Source: Candidatus Aminicenantota bacterium (lineage in GTDB: Bacteria > Acidobacteriota > Aminicenantia > Aminicenantales > Aminicenantaceae). Taken from it: 64,000 nt of DNA. Shown piece by piece: positions 1 through 8,782 of this stretch (its first letter is position 1; each line of letters starts with the position of its first letter). The translations under genes and the position numbers were made by a program. The notes under the pieces are model-generated. The model saw only the letters and a list, made by a program, of their open reading frames with translations, ran no database searches and had not been told where the DNA came from. Location of the stretch: assembly GCA_020344415.1 (NCBI GenBank), contig CP070825.1, positions 3,758,412-3,822,411 of the forward strand, read 5' to 3'.

Positions 1-585
1 ATTCTAGTTCCCGGCGGTTTTGGTGTAAGGGGACTCGAGGGTAAAATCAATGCTGTAACCTATGCACGCGAGAAAAAGGTTCCTTATTTCGGTATCTGTC
101 TGGGAATGCAGTGTGCGACGATCGAGTTCGCGCGTAATATCGCCGCTCTCAACAACGCTAACAGCACAGAGTTCAGCGCGAAAACTCCGCATAAAATTTT
201 CTTCAAATGGAGAGAACTGAAAGGGATTCAAAACCTTGGGGGAACCATGAGGCTTGGCCAGTTTCTATGCCGCCTAAAAAAATACACCTTTGCCGAAAAA
301 GCCTATGGCAAGACAGACGTTTACGAACGTCACCGCCATCGTTATGAATTCAACCCTGATTATGAAAAAGTACTGACCAAAGCAGGGCTCGTCATCTCGG
401 GGAAAAACCCTAAACATAACTTAGTTGAAATAATTGAGATAAAGAATCATCCGTGGTTTCTAGGATGCCAGTTTCATCCTGAATTTAAGTCAAAGCCACT
501 GGAGCCTCATCCTCTTTTTAAAGCTTTTATCGGAGCAAGTTATGCCTATCGCAACAAAAGAAATAAGCATAAACAAAAAAGTTAG
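1..585 (+). CDS. pyrG: CTP synthase, C-terminal glutaminase domain (5' end outside window)
   Basis: CTP synthase makes CTP from UTP, ATP and glutamine. Only the last 194 residues lie here, read in frame from base 1 to a TAG stop. They form the class I glutamine amidotransferase domain: a GGFG/RG/EGK stretch, the nucleophile elbow GICLGMQ with the catalytic Cys at residue 33 of the fragment, and QFHPEF near the end supplying the His-Glu pair. The C-terminus runs on into a basic tail that overlaps kdsA by 44 bases. In many Gram-negatives pyrG sits beside kdsB and kdsA, so kdsB may lie just upstream of the window. Confidence 0.97.
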   Translation: MLVPGGFGVRGLEGKINAVTYAREKKVPYFGICLGMQCATIEFARNIAALNNANSTEFSAKTPHKIFFKWRELKGIQNLGGTMRLGQFLCRLKKYTFAEKAYGKTDVYERHRHRYEFNPDYEKVLTKAGLVISGKNPKHNLVEIIEIKNHPWFLGCQFHPEFKSKPLEPHPLFKAFIGASYAYRNKRNKHKQKS

Positions 586-1414
586 CGTTGGCGGGTCCAA
601 TCCTTTTTTCCTGATTGCAGGACCGTGCGTTATCGAAAGTAAGGACCACGCCTATAATTTGGCAATCGAAATAAAACAAACCTGCGAGAAACTTCAAATC
701 TCCTTTATCTTTAAGGCCTCATACGACAAAGCCAATCGTTCCTCGATATCCTCTTACAGAGGACCTGGATTGAAGGAGGGATTAGAAATCCTGCGCACCA
801 TAAAAGAGGAGTTGGATATTCCTGTTCTCTCTGACGTTCACGAAACATACCAAATCGATGAAGCCGCCAAAACTCTAGATATCATCCAAATCCCTGCTCT
901 TCTCAGCCGACAGACAGACCTAATCATAGGAGCAGCCAAAACTCAAAAACCCCTGAATCTCAAGAAAGGACAGTTCTCATCCCCCTATGAAATGAAAAAC
1001 GCTGTGGAGAAGGCCGTTAGCCAAGGAAACGAGAATATTATTCTCACAGAAAGAGGCACTTTTTTCGGTTACAATAACCTGGTGTTTGATATTCGCTCCA
1101 TCCCGATCATGAAGAATTGGGGCTTTCCAGTTGTCATAGATGCTTCCCATAGCGTTCAAAAACCCGGAGGAGAGGGAACTTTTTCTGGAGGAGAAGCAGG
1201 GTTTATTCCCTATATAGCAAAGGCAGGCACCAGTGTGGGAGCAGACGGGGTTTTCCTTGAAGTCCACGAGAACCCGCCCAAGGCCCGCTCAGACAGCCGT
1301 AATTCATTGAAATTAAACGAGTTGCACAATCTCCTGCTTTCACTTCAGGAGCTGAAAAAAGCCGCAGATATTAATAGCAATCCTCATTGGGGTATAATAA
1401 AAAACGATGACTAA
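542..1414 (+). CDS. kdsA: 3-deoxy-D-manno-octulosonate 8-phosphate synthase
   Basis: This cytoplasmic enzyme condenses phosphoenolpyruvate with arabinose 5-phosphate to give Kdo 8-phosphate, the precursor of the lipopolysaccharide core sugar. The 290-residue length is normal. Visible motifs are AGPCVIES (residues 26-33), FKASYDKANRSS, DASHSVQ and ADGVFLEVHENP. The Cys in AGPC is at the position of the metal-ligand Cys in Aquifex-type enzymes, so a metal-dependent form is likely (inference). The ATG at 542 lies inside the end of pyrG and follows GGAG at a good distance. The gene overlaps kdsD by 8 bases. Confidence 0.97.
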   Translation: MPIATKEISINKKVSVGGSNPFFLIAGPCVIESKDHAYNLAIEIKQTCEKLQISFIFKASYDKANRSSISSYRGPGLKEGLEILRTIKEELDIPVLSDVHETYQIDEAAKTLDIIQIPALLSRQTDLIIGAAKTQKPLNLKKGQFSSPYEMKNAVEKAVSQGNENIILTERGTFFGYNNLVFDIRSIPIMKNWGFPVVIDASHSVQKPGGEGTFSGGEAGFIPYIAKAGTSVGADGVFLEVHENPPKARSDSRNSLKLNELHNLLLSLQELKKAADINSNPHWGIIKNDD

Positions 1415-2378
1415 AAACAAGATTATTCAGACTGGCAAAGATGTTTTGAATACAGAGGCAAAAGCTGTCAAGGCGTTATGTAATAGGCTGGATGAAAATT
1501 TTGCTCAAGCAGTTGAGCTCCTTTCAAGGACAAAATCTCGGGTTATTGTCACTGGGATGGGAAAATCGGGACTTGTTGCCCGTAAAATCGCAGCCACCTT
1601 ATCAAGCTGCGGTACTCCAGCCATCTTTGTTCACCCCGCCGAAGCCGGGCACGGAGATCTCGGCATGATTCTCAAAGAAGACATTCTCATCGCTATCTCT
1701 TACAGCGGAGAGACCAGAGAAATCGTTGACTTCCTGGATTTCGTGAAAAGAATTGGCGTGAAGCTCATCAGTATCACAGGGAATAAAAACTCAAAGTTGG
1801 CCAAATACAGCGATGTCGTGCTCGAAGCCATGGTCGAAAGGGAAGCAGGCCCCTGCAGTTTAGTTCCCACAGCGAGTTCGACGGCTGCTTTAGCCCTTGG
1901 AGACGCCATCGCAATCTCCCTTATGAAGAAAAAGGGGTTCGGAGAGAAAGACTTCGCGTTCTTTCATCCCAAAGGTCAAGCAGGAAAAAAGCTTCTTAAA
2001 GTCAAAAACTTAATGCATACGGGAAAACAAATCCCCCGAGTCACTCAGGCAACCCCTATGGCAGGCGTTCTTGAAGAAATCTCCATTAAGAGACTGGGGA
2101 TGACATGTGTGATCGATGAAGAAGATAAGCTTGTGGGGATCATTACCGACGGCGATTTGAGGCGTATGGTCCAGAAATACAAAGGTAATCTATTGCAAAA
2201 AACAGCCCGAGATTGTATGACTATAGATCCCATAACGATCGAAAAAGAAGAATTGGCTACCAAAGCCCTCCATCTCATGGAAGAGAACAAGATCACTTCC
2301 TTAGTCGTCAAGAATAAAAAAGGAGAGATAGGAGGCATCATCCACCTCCATGACCTGTGGCGAACCGAGATGTTCTGA
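1407..2378 (+). CDS. kdsD: D-arabinose 5-phosphate isomerase (KdsD/KpsF family)
   Basis: Interconverts ribulose 5-phosphate and arabinose 5-phosphate, feeding KdsA. The N-terminal half is a SIS sugar-isomerase domain with GMGKSG at residues 50-55, HPAEAGHGDLGM and SYSGETREI. The C-terminal third (about residues 205-320) reads as two CBS domains, with phrases such as IITDGDLRRM and KITSLVV. The 323-residue length is standard. The gene overlaps kdsA upstream, and its TGA shares a base with the ATG of kdsC, so the Kdo genes are translationally coupled. Confidence 0.96.
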   Translation: MTKNKIIQTGKDVLNTEAKAVKALCNRLDENFAQAVELLSRTKSRVIVTGMGKSGLVARKIAATLSSCGTPAIFVHPAEAGHGDLGMILKEDILIAISYSGETREIVDFLDFVKRIGVKLISITGNKNSKLAKYSDVVLEAMVEREAGPCSLVPTASSTAALALGDAIAISLMKKKGFGEKDFAFFHPKGQAGKKLLKVKNLMHTGKQIPRVTQATPMAGVLEEISIKRLGMTCVIDEEDKLVGIITDGDLRRMVQKYKGNLLQKTARDCMTIDPITIEKEELATKALHLMEENKITSLVVKNKKGEIGGIIHLHDLWRTEMF

Positions 2379-2926
2379 TGAACAACAAAGAACGAGCCAA
2401 AAAAATCAAAATGATCATCATGGATGTGGACGGAACCCTGACTGACGGAACTCTTCTTATCTTACCCGATGGAGAGGAACTCAAGTCATACAACGTCAAA
2501 GATGGGACGGGAATCTTGCTCGCCCATTTAGCAGGCCTGAGGACGGGTATCATCACCGGAAAGATCTCAAAATCTCTGGAAAAACGAGCCGAAAAACTGA
2601 AGATCATAGATGTTTACCAGGGAATCCTCGATAAAAAGAAGACCCTATCAGAAATTCTGGGAAAAAATAACCTTAAGTCCGATCAAATCGCCTACATAGG
2701 TGATGATCTGGGAGACCTGGAGGTCATCAAGGCAGCCGGTTTTGCCGCGGCTGTGGCAGATGCTCATCCAGAGATAAAGAAAAACTGCCATTTCATCTGC
2801 AATACGCCTGGAGGGAGAGGGGCTGTCCGCGAGTTTATCGAATTCATCCTTGAAGCCCAGGATAAATGGGGAATGATAGAAACTAACATTAAAAATTTAA
2901 CTAAAACCAGCAAAAAAAAGAAATAA
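2378..2926 (+). CDS. kdsC: 3-deoxy-D-manno-octulosonate 8-phosphate phosphatase
   Basis: A HAD-superfamily phosphatase that removes phosphate from Kdo 8-phosphate. The signature is DVDGTLTDG with the catalytic Asp pair at residues 16 and 18, and a late GDDLGDL motif binds Mg. At 182 residues it has the usual length and the cap-less, tetramer-forming KdsC layout. I chose the ATG at 2378 because it overlaps the kdsD stop as TGATG. A GTG at 2357 in the same frame would add seven residues. It ends in a Lys-rich tail and completes a kdsA-kdsD-kdsC set. Confidence 0.94.
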   Translation: MNNKERAKKIKMIIMDVDGTLTDGTLLILPDGEELKSYNVKDGTGILLAHLAGLRTGIITGKISKSLEKRAEKLKIIDVYQGILDKKKTLSEILGKNNLKSDQIAYIGDDLGDLEVIKAAGFAAAVADAHPEIKKNCHFICNTPGGRGAVREFIEFILEAQDKWGMIETNIKNLTKTSKKKK

Positions 2927-3021
2927 GTCTAAGGATTACATCAAGAGACAGATAACAAAGCGAAAATCCCTCGTAGTTATACATAAATAGCTTCTCATCG
3001 AAAAGGCATTAATCAGGATTT

Positions 3022-3056
3022 ACAGCCATTTCAGGAGGCTCTCCTGACAGGGCTGT
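3022..3056 (+). terminator. Stem-loop after the kds genes
   Basis: ACAGCC at 3022-3027 pairs with GGCTGT at 3051-3056, and CAGGAG/CTCCTG pair inside, giving a two-part stem. Only a short T stretch follows, so it may be a weak terminator or a processing hairpin that separates kdsC from the phosphohexomutase gene. Confidence 0.4.
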
Positions 3057-3116
3057 AATTTTGGCAAGCATCAGCATTTTTATGAATATTTCAGTTTAAT
3101 ATAAGGGAGGAAAAAA

Positions 3117-4487
3117 GTGGAAATCAGCCCTGAAATCTTCAGACAATACGATATAAGAGGAGTCGTAGACAAGGACTTAACTCCAGAGGCCGTTGAGTTA
3201 TTGGGCAAAGGAATCGGGACTTATTTTAGACAGCATAAAAGAGAAGAGGTCGCCCTCGGGAGAGACTGCCGCCTCAGCTCGCCTTCCTATTCTGAAGCCC
3301 TCACAAAAGGCCTTCTCTCTGCCGGATGTGAAGTCATTGATTTGGGGATCATCCCGACGCCTCTCTTGTATTTCGCTATATATTACAAGAAGATGGAGGC
3401 CGGCGTGATAATTACCGGTTCTCACAATCCTCCAGAGTACAATGGGTTCAAGATGATGGTAGGGGAAGATACCCTCTATGGAGAGGCCATCCAAGATATT
3501 TACAGCATCATCGACAAGAAAAATTTTGTTGATGAAGAGGGAGGCTCATCAAGAGAGTACAATATCGTTCCTGAATATGAACATTATGTTGAGAAAAATA
3601 TCCTGCTGGAAAAAAAGCTGAAAGTGGTCGTGGATGCAGGAAACGGAACGGCTGGGGTTGTGGCTGCGCCGATTTTAAAAAGACTGGGATGCGAGGTTAT
3701 TGAGCTCTACTGCGAGATGGACGGGACCTTCCCAAACCATCACCCTGACCCGACACTTCCCGACGCCTTGAAAGATCTCATCAAGACAGTCGCTGAATCA
3801 GAAGCTGATCTGGGCATTTCTTATGATGGAGACGGCGACAGGATCGGTGTCATCGATGATAAAGGGAATATTATCTGGGGAGATCAGCTGATGGTTCTCT
3901 TCGCTCGCGATATTCTTCCCTCTAATCCTGGAGCAGCTGTTATTTCAGAAGTAAAAACCTCCAAAGTTCTTTACGACGAGATTGAAAATTTAGGCGGCCA
4001 GCCTATTATGTGGAAAACCGGTCACTCTCTGATCAAGAAGAAAATCAAGGAGGAAAAAGCTCTCCTGGCCGGAGAAATGAGCGGCCACATATTTTTTGCA
4101 GACAGGTTTTTCGGGTTTGACGATGCTATCTATTCATCGGCTCGTCTCTTAGAAATCCTTTCTCGAACAGATAAGAAGCTCTCCGAAATGTTTGCTGACT
4201 TACCTAAGACGTACACTACGCCTGAAATAAGAGTTTATGCGTCTGATGAGGTTAAATTCAAAATCGTCGAAGAAGTCAAAAAAGACCTTTCCCAGAAGCG
4301 TCCCATTATCGATATAGATGGTGTAAGGGTTCTCTATCCCGAGGGATGGGGCTTGGTTCGAGCTTCCAACACTCAAGAGGTGCTAGTACTGCGTTTTGAG
4401 GCAGATACTCAAGAAAACCTCAATGCCATAAAGAAAGAAGTAGAAAAAGCAGTTGAAAATGCCATAAAAAGGTTGGAAAACTCTTGA
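3117..4487 (+). CDS. manB: Phosphomannomutase/phosphoglucomutase
   Basis: Alpha-D-phosphohexomutase that moves phosphate between C6 and C1 of mannose or glucose. All four family signatures are visible: the phosphoserine loop TGSHNPPEYNG with Ser102, the Mg site DGDGDR (residues 237-242), the sugar-binding GEMSGH, and a C-terminal phosphate-binding RASNTQEVLVLR. The 456-residue length is typical. Translation starts at GTG, seven bases after GGGAGG. The mannose-1-P guanylyltransferase next door suggests the product feeds GDP-mannose. Substrate choice between mannose and glucose cannot be read from sequence. Confidence 0.95.
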   Translation: MEISPEIFRQYDIRGVVDKDLTPEAVELLGKGIGTYFRQHKREEVALGRDCRLSSPSYSEALTKGLLSAGCEVIDLGIIPTPLLYFAIYYKKMEAGVIITGSHNPPEYNGFKMMVGEDTLYGEAIQDIYSIIDKKNFVDEEGGSSREYNIVPEYEHYVEKNILLEKKLKVVVDAGNGTAGVVAAPILKRLGCEVIELYCEMDGTFPNHHPDPTLPDALKDLIKTVAESEADLGISYDGDGDRIGVIDDKGNIIWGDQLMVLFARDILPSNPGAAVISEVKTSKVLYDEIENLGGQPIMWKTGHSLIKKKIKEEKALLAGEMSGHIFFADRFFGFDDAIYSSARLLEILSRTDKKLSEMFADLPKTYTTPEIRVYASDEVKFKIVEEVKKDLSQKRPIIDIDGVRVLYPEGWGLVRASNTQEVLVLRFEADTQENLNAIKKEVEKAVENAIKRLENS

Positions 4488-4625
4488 GTGCGACCAAGAT
4501 CTTTCTCATAGATATCGATCAAGGCTCCAATAAGCGCTTTTCTTTCACTTTATATCTCAAAAAATCTACTGCTGTGATTGTATATTGATTAATATGAATA
4601 ATTTAAATGATACAAGGAGAATAAA

Positions 4626-5702
4626 ATGGATATTCGGGCGATCATAATGGCAGGAGGGACCGGCACACGATTCTGGCCTTTGAGTAAAAAGAAAAAACCA
4701 AAGCAATTCCTTCCTATCGTCAGTGAAAAAACTATGATAGAAGAAACAGTCAATCGCCTTTTACCAAGGGTTTCCTCAACGAAGATCTACACTGTAGCCG
4801 ATCCTGATCTAACTCAAACCATAGGAAATCTTCTCCCCGAAATCCCAAAGGAGAATCGATTAATAGAACCGCTAGGGAAAAACACAGCGCCTTCCTTGAT
4901 GCTGGCAACAGCCCGCATTTATCTCCATAGTCCCAAAGCTGTCTTGGCTGCTTTGCCTGCTGACCATCTCATAAAGAACCCCTCCCTGTTCCTCAAAAAG
5001 CTCGAAGCTGGTGCTTCTGCGGCTGCTGCAGGAGAGTTCCTGATTACCTTTGGCATCCCGCCTGCATATCCGGCTACAGGATATGGCTATATCAATTTCT
5101 CCCAAGATGATCCTTTGAGATACCAAAATGAGCCCTTCTATTCAGTCCAAGAGTTTAAAGAAAAACCAGATTATGAGAAAGCTAGGACTTTTATGGAGGA
5201 AGGAAATTATTTCTGGAATTCTGGCATGTTTCTCTGGCAGGCTGATGTATTCGCCAAAAAACTCGAACTACACGCTCCATCAATGTTCACTTACTGGAAG
5301 AAGATACTCGAGGCAACACAGGATAATGATGAGGCACAAATTGCCTCAATCTATGAAGAAATCCCTTCAATATCCATCGACTATGCTTTGATGGAAAAAG
5401 CAGAGGGAGTATTGATGTCAAAGGGAGACTTCGGTTGGTCCGATGTGGGAGCCTGGTCTTCTCTGGCAGACATCTGGCCTCTGGACAAAGAGGGAAATGC
5501 TCTGAGGGGAGAAAGCATCCTCCTGGATTCTCAAAATTGCCTCATTCTTAATCCAAACAAATTAACAGCCCTCATAGGAGTCAAGGACATCATTGTTGTG
5601 GATACAGAAGACGCTCTTCTCATCGCTCACAAAAGTCAGGATCAGAAAGTGAAAGATGTGGTCGAAAAAATCAAAGAAAAGGGGAAGGTTGAATATTTAT
5701 GA
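4626..5702 (+). CDS. manC: Mannose-1-phosphate guanylyltransferase (short form)
   Basis: Makes GDP-mannose from mannose 1-phosphate and GTP. The nucleotidyltransferase signature GGTGTRFWP is at residues 10-18, followed by a Lys-rich PKQFLPI. Further along are PADH, GYGYI, FKEKP, FWNSGMFLW and DYALMEKAEGV, which are family hallmarks. At 358 residues it is the single-domain type without the phosphomannose isomerase half. AAGGAG precedes the ATG. Its TGA overlaps an upstream ATG of the next frame, so the downstream glycosidase gene is probably coupled to it. Confidence 0.95.
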   Translation: MDIRAIIMAGGTGTRFWPLSKKKKPKQFLPIVSEKTMIEETVNRLLPRVSSTKIYTVADPDLTQTIGNLLPEIPKENRLIEPLGKNTAPSLMLATARIYLHSPKAVLAALPADHLIKNPSLFLKKLEAGASAAAAGEFLITFGIPPAYPATGYGYINFSQDDPLRYQNEPFYSVQEFKEKPDYEKARTFMEEGNYFWNSGMFLWQADVFAKKLELHAPSMFTYWKKILEATQDNDEAQIASIYEEIPSISIDYALMEKAEGVLMSKGDFGWSDVGAWSSLADIWPLDKEGNALRGESILLDSQNCLILNPNKLTALIGVKDIIVVDTEDALLIAHKSQDQKVKDVVEKIKEKGKVEYL

Positions 5703-5722
5703 ACCAAAAAAGGAGAATTTTA

Positions 5723-7954
5723 ATGATTTCTAGGTCAAATCTTAACATTTTTTGGTCTAGTTTGTATCTTGCTCTCTTTATTTTTGGATTATTTTCGGCT
5801 TGTGCGCCGAAGACCTCGGTATTCAGCAGGAATGGATGGAGCGTTGAAATTGATAAAAAGAATGAAGTCCTGGCTGTAAATCACGAAGATCTGGGGCTTG
5901 TTATGAAAGATACCAGGCTAGGATCGAGAGAGGATAATGGATTCCGAACCCTCTCAAAATGGACTGTAAAACAAGAAAAAGATGTGTTGATCATCAACAC
6001 AAAGGAGCCTGAAGCCACAACTTGGAACTTTGAAATAGCCGATGAACGAATAGATATAAGTTGTGCTTTGGATAATGCTCTACTTCAAGGTGTCGTAAAA
6101 CCCTCTGAAGGCCGGATACCCGCCAGGATAGAAAGCCAAGATAATGGGATAATGTACACATCTCTAGGGCATGTTTCCGCTCGAAACATATATTGTTTAT
6201 TTGACCGTGAAACAGATATCCTGATCCAGTTCTCTGAAAACTGCAGCCTCAGCCGGAATCCTACAGATGAAACTTTGATGAATGTCGCCCTTCCTGTTGC
6301 TGAAGGGACCGAACTTTCGCTTAATCCTGATTATTACATAAATGTTTTAGGGTTGAAATATTACAAGCCCATGCCAAAACGATTCAAAACCGCTCCTGCA
6401 GGCTGGTGCAGCTGGTATTGTTATTACATGGGTACAACCGAGGCAGATATGGTTAAAGAGACAGATGCCCTTGCCAAATATTTAAAACCCTATGGCATGG
6501 AATACATCCAGCTCGATGCGTGTTTTACAAGGGGGAAGGAGGCGAGCTATCTCAACTGGACCAAAGAGACATTCCCAAAGAACGGCAAGTGGATCTTCCA
6601 GTATATAAAGAGTAAGGGATTGAAGCCGGGACTCTGGGTCAATGCCTATGGTGCTAATTATGCCCATCCAGAATGTGCGGAAAAATACCCAGAGAATTAT
6701 TTCCTGCGTGACAAGGATGGAAACCTATCCAGCGCCTGCTGTACAGCCGATGATACTGAAGTCAGGCTCGATTACAGCAACCCTGAGGTGATTGAAAAAC
6801 ATCTCAAACCGATGTTTAAGATTTTAAAAGACGATTGGGGACTCGAGTACCTCAAGGATGCAGGGTGGGGAACTTGGATAGACTACTATGATAAGAACAA
6901 GGAAAGAGCCTTTGACCCGACAAAAGGAGGCAGAGAAATCTATGTTGAGGTGCAAGAAGCACTGAGGCAAACAGTAGGGCCTGATGTTTTTATCCTTGGC
7001 TGTGCCATGCATGAGGTCGGCCTCTGTTTTGGAATTTTTGATGGCTCTCGTACCGGTGGCGACGATAGAGCAGTATGGTACCCAGAAAAGAAAAACCGTA
7101 TGTCCATGCAAACCTATTTCCACTCCCTCTTCGGAGCTAATTATCTCAATAATATCACATGGTTTTGTGACCCTGATACGGTCATGGTTCGAAATCCCCT
7201 TACCCTGGAGGAGGCAAGGACGGTCGTCTCAGCGATTGCTCTAACTGGGCAGCTCTATATGGCCAGTGATTTCATGTGGAAGCTCCCTCCTGGAAGATTG
7301 GACCTGTACAGAAAGACCATTCCTACTACCCCGATAGTGCCGATTGACCTCTATCCTTACAAAATTGAATCCAACAAACAGGATGGTTATGTCTGGTGCT
7401 GCCCCAAACTCAAGGAATTTCCCAGGGCCATAGACCTAAAGGTCAACGCTGAATCGGGAATCTATGATGTTGTATCTGTATTCAATTGGGCCGATGATGA
7501 GCAAACTAAAACCATCTCCCTGGAAAAGGACCTGGGATTGGATCCTGAAAAGGAGTATTTGGTTTTTGATTTCTGGAATCAGAAGCTAAAGGAAAAGACA
7601 AAAGATGAAATCACCTCATCAATCCCAGCCCATGGCACCTGTGTTTATTTCATCAGGTCGGTGCTTAAAAGACCACAGCTCCTGGCCACCTCACGTCATA
7701 TCACGGGCGCTGTCAGCACAAAAAAACTTACGTGGGACCAGCCGCATTCGACCTTAAGCGGTTCTTCAGTAATTATAGAAGGGGCCCCTTATTCTATATT
7801 TATCCATGTGCCAGAAGGAATGGCTGTCTCCAAGGTCGATTCAGAGGCGGAGATTCTCTTTCATAAAATAACTGGCGATGTTCTTGAAGTAAGATTTGCT
7901 GGTCATTCTGAAAACAAGGCTCAAAACATCATCAACTGGACCATAAAATTTTGA
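5723..7954 (+). CDS. Lipoprotein glycoside hydrolase, alpha-galactosidase-like (GH36/GH27 clan)
   Basis: A 743-residue predicted lipoprotein. Residues 1-27 form a signal with lipobox FSAC and Cys27. An N-terminal beta-sandwich-like region is followed by a TIM-barrel core containing GWCSWYC (residues 227-233), LKPGLWVNAY, a candidate nucleophile loop YLKDAGW with Asp379, and a candidate acid/base loop RTGGDDR (443-449). These resemble clan GH-D enzymes. The last ~180 residues look like accessory beta domains. The ATG at 5723 follows AAAAGGAG, which is better than the in-frame ATG at 5699. It lies in a GDP-mannose operon, so trimming of an envelope or environmental glycan is possible. The exact sugar is unknown. 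Confidence 0.8.
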   Translation: MISRSNLNIFWSSLYLALFIFGLFSACAPKTSVFSRNGWSVEIDKKNEVLAVNHEDLGLVMKDTRLGSREDNGFRTLSKWTVKQEKDVLIINTKEPEATTWNFEIADERIDISCALDNALLQGVVKPSEGRIPARIESQDNGIMYTSLGHVSARNIYCLFDRETDILIQFSENCSLSRNPTDETLMNVALPVAEGTELSLNPDYYINVLGLKYYKPMPKRFKTAPAGWCSWYCYYMGTTEADMVKETDALAKYLKPYGMEYIQLDACFTRGKEASYLNWTKETFPKNGKWIFQYIKSKGLKPGLWVNAYGANYAHPECAEKYPENYFLRDKDGNLSSACCTADDTEVRLDYSNPEVIEKHLKPMFKILKDDWGLEYLKDAGWGTWIDYYDKNKERAFDPTKGGREIYVEVQEALRQTVGPDVFILGCAMHEVGLCFGIFDGSRTGGDDRAVWYPEKKNRMSMQTYFHSLFGANYLNNITWFCDPDTVMVRNPLTLEEARTVVSAIALTGQLYMASDFMWKLPPGRLDLYRKTIPTTPIVPIDLYPYKIESNKQDGYVWCCPKLKEFPRAIDLKVNAESGIYDVVSVFNWADDEQTKTISLEKDLGLDPEKEYLVFDFWNQKLKEKTKDEITSSIPAHGTCVYFIRSVLKRPQLLATSRHITGAVSTKKLTWDQPHSTLSGSSVIIEGAPYSIFIHVPEGMAVSKVDSEAEILFHKITGDVLEVRFAGHSENKAQNIINWTIKF

Positions 7955-8050
7955 GTCGTGATTAATTCCCTTGCATTATTCACGAATTGAGATCCTGCAG
8001 AAAAATATTGATATGTATGGATAAAAAAAGGAAATGGGAAGGAGAATAAC

Positions 8051-8767
8051 GTGTTAACAATAATATCAAATCCTCTCCTATCGTTTATATTTTTTATTTT
8101 GATATCAGCTCCTCTTGAAGCGCCGGAACTCGTTCCGGAGAACCCAACTTTCAACTTCGGGACCGTGAAGGAAGGGATGAATGTGCCCGTCAGTTTTACT
8201 GTCTACAACAGGGGATCCAAGGAAATACACATCCAGCAAATCCGCACCTTTGCCGCATGTGTTGAAGCAAGGCCTCATACAAAACGCAATCTTGATCCTG
8301 GAGAAAAGATCCAGCTGGAATATATCTTCGAAACTCTAGGCTACGGCGTGGCCACCCTAAACAAGAAGATTGAAATTCACTACAACAATAGAAAGCTGAG
8401 TCCATTAAAACTGAATGTCAGAGGGAAAGTCCTGCCTTTAGAGTCTCACCAGGCTCCCTTAGGGGAATTGACTTATAACTTTTTTGTTCTTGTCGATATC
8501 CGCCGGTCTGAAAGATACATCAAGGTGCATATCATCGGTGCCATCAATGTCCCCTTTGAAAACATCCACCGATGGGCATCAGAGGCTGCAAAGAGCATCT
8601 CAGACGAGCTCATTATCTATCTTTACTCCGAAGACGGCACAGAGAGCGACAAGGCGGCAGAAATGCTTAGAGCAAAAGGCTATCCTCAATACATTAGCAT
8701 AGTTGGTGGCTTAAAAGAATGGAAAAACCAAAACGGGAAGAAATTTCTCGTTTCGGGAAAATCATAG
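8051..8767 (+). CDS. Exported DUF1573-like protein with degenerate rhodanese domain
   Basis: The 238-residue product has a short hydrophobic N-terminus. Residues about 30-127 are a DUF1573-like immunoglobulin fold (FNFGTVKEGMNVPVSFTVYNRG). Residues 140-232 are a rhodanese-like domain (VDIRRSERY, HIIGAINVPF, AAEMLRAKGY, VGGLKEW). In the active-site loop Ser193 stands three residues before Gly196, where rhodaneses have the catalytic Cys, so sulfur transfer is unlikely by this domain. The gene starts at GTG after GGAAGGAG. The next gene is a thioredoxin-CcdA fusion 15 bases on, suggesting a periplasmic redox or folding pair (inference). Confidence 0.75.
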   Translation: MLTIISNPLLSFIFFILISAPLEAPELVPENPTFNFGTVKEGMNVPVSFTVYNRGSKEIHIQQIRTFAACVEARPHTKRNLDPGEKIQLEYIFETLGYGVATLNKKIEIHYNNRKLSPLKLNVRGKVLPLESHQAPLGELTYNFFVLVDIRRSERYIKVHIIGAINVPFENIHRWASEAAKSISDELIIYLYSEDGTESDKAAEMLRAKGYPQYISIVGGLKEWKNQNGKKFLVSGKS

Positions 8768-8782
8768 AAAAGCAAAAGAGCC

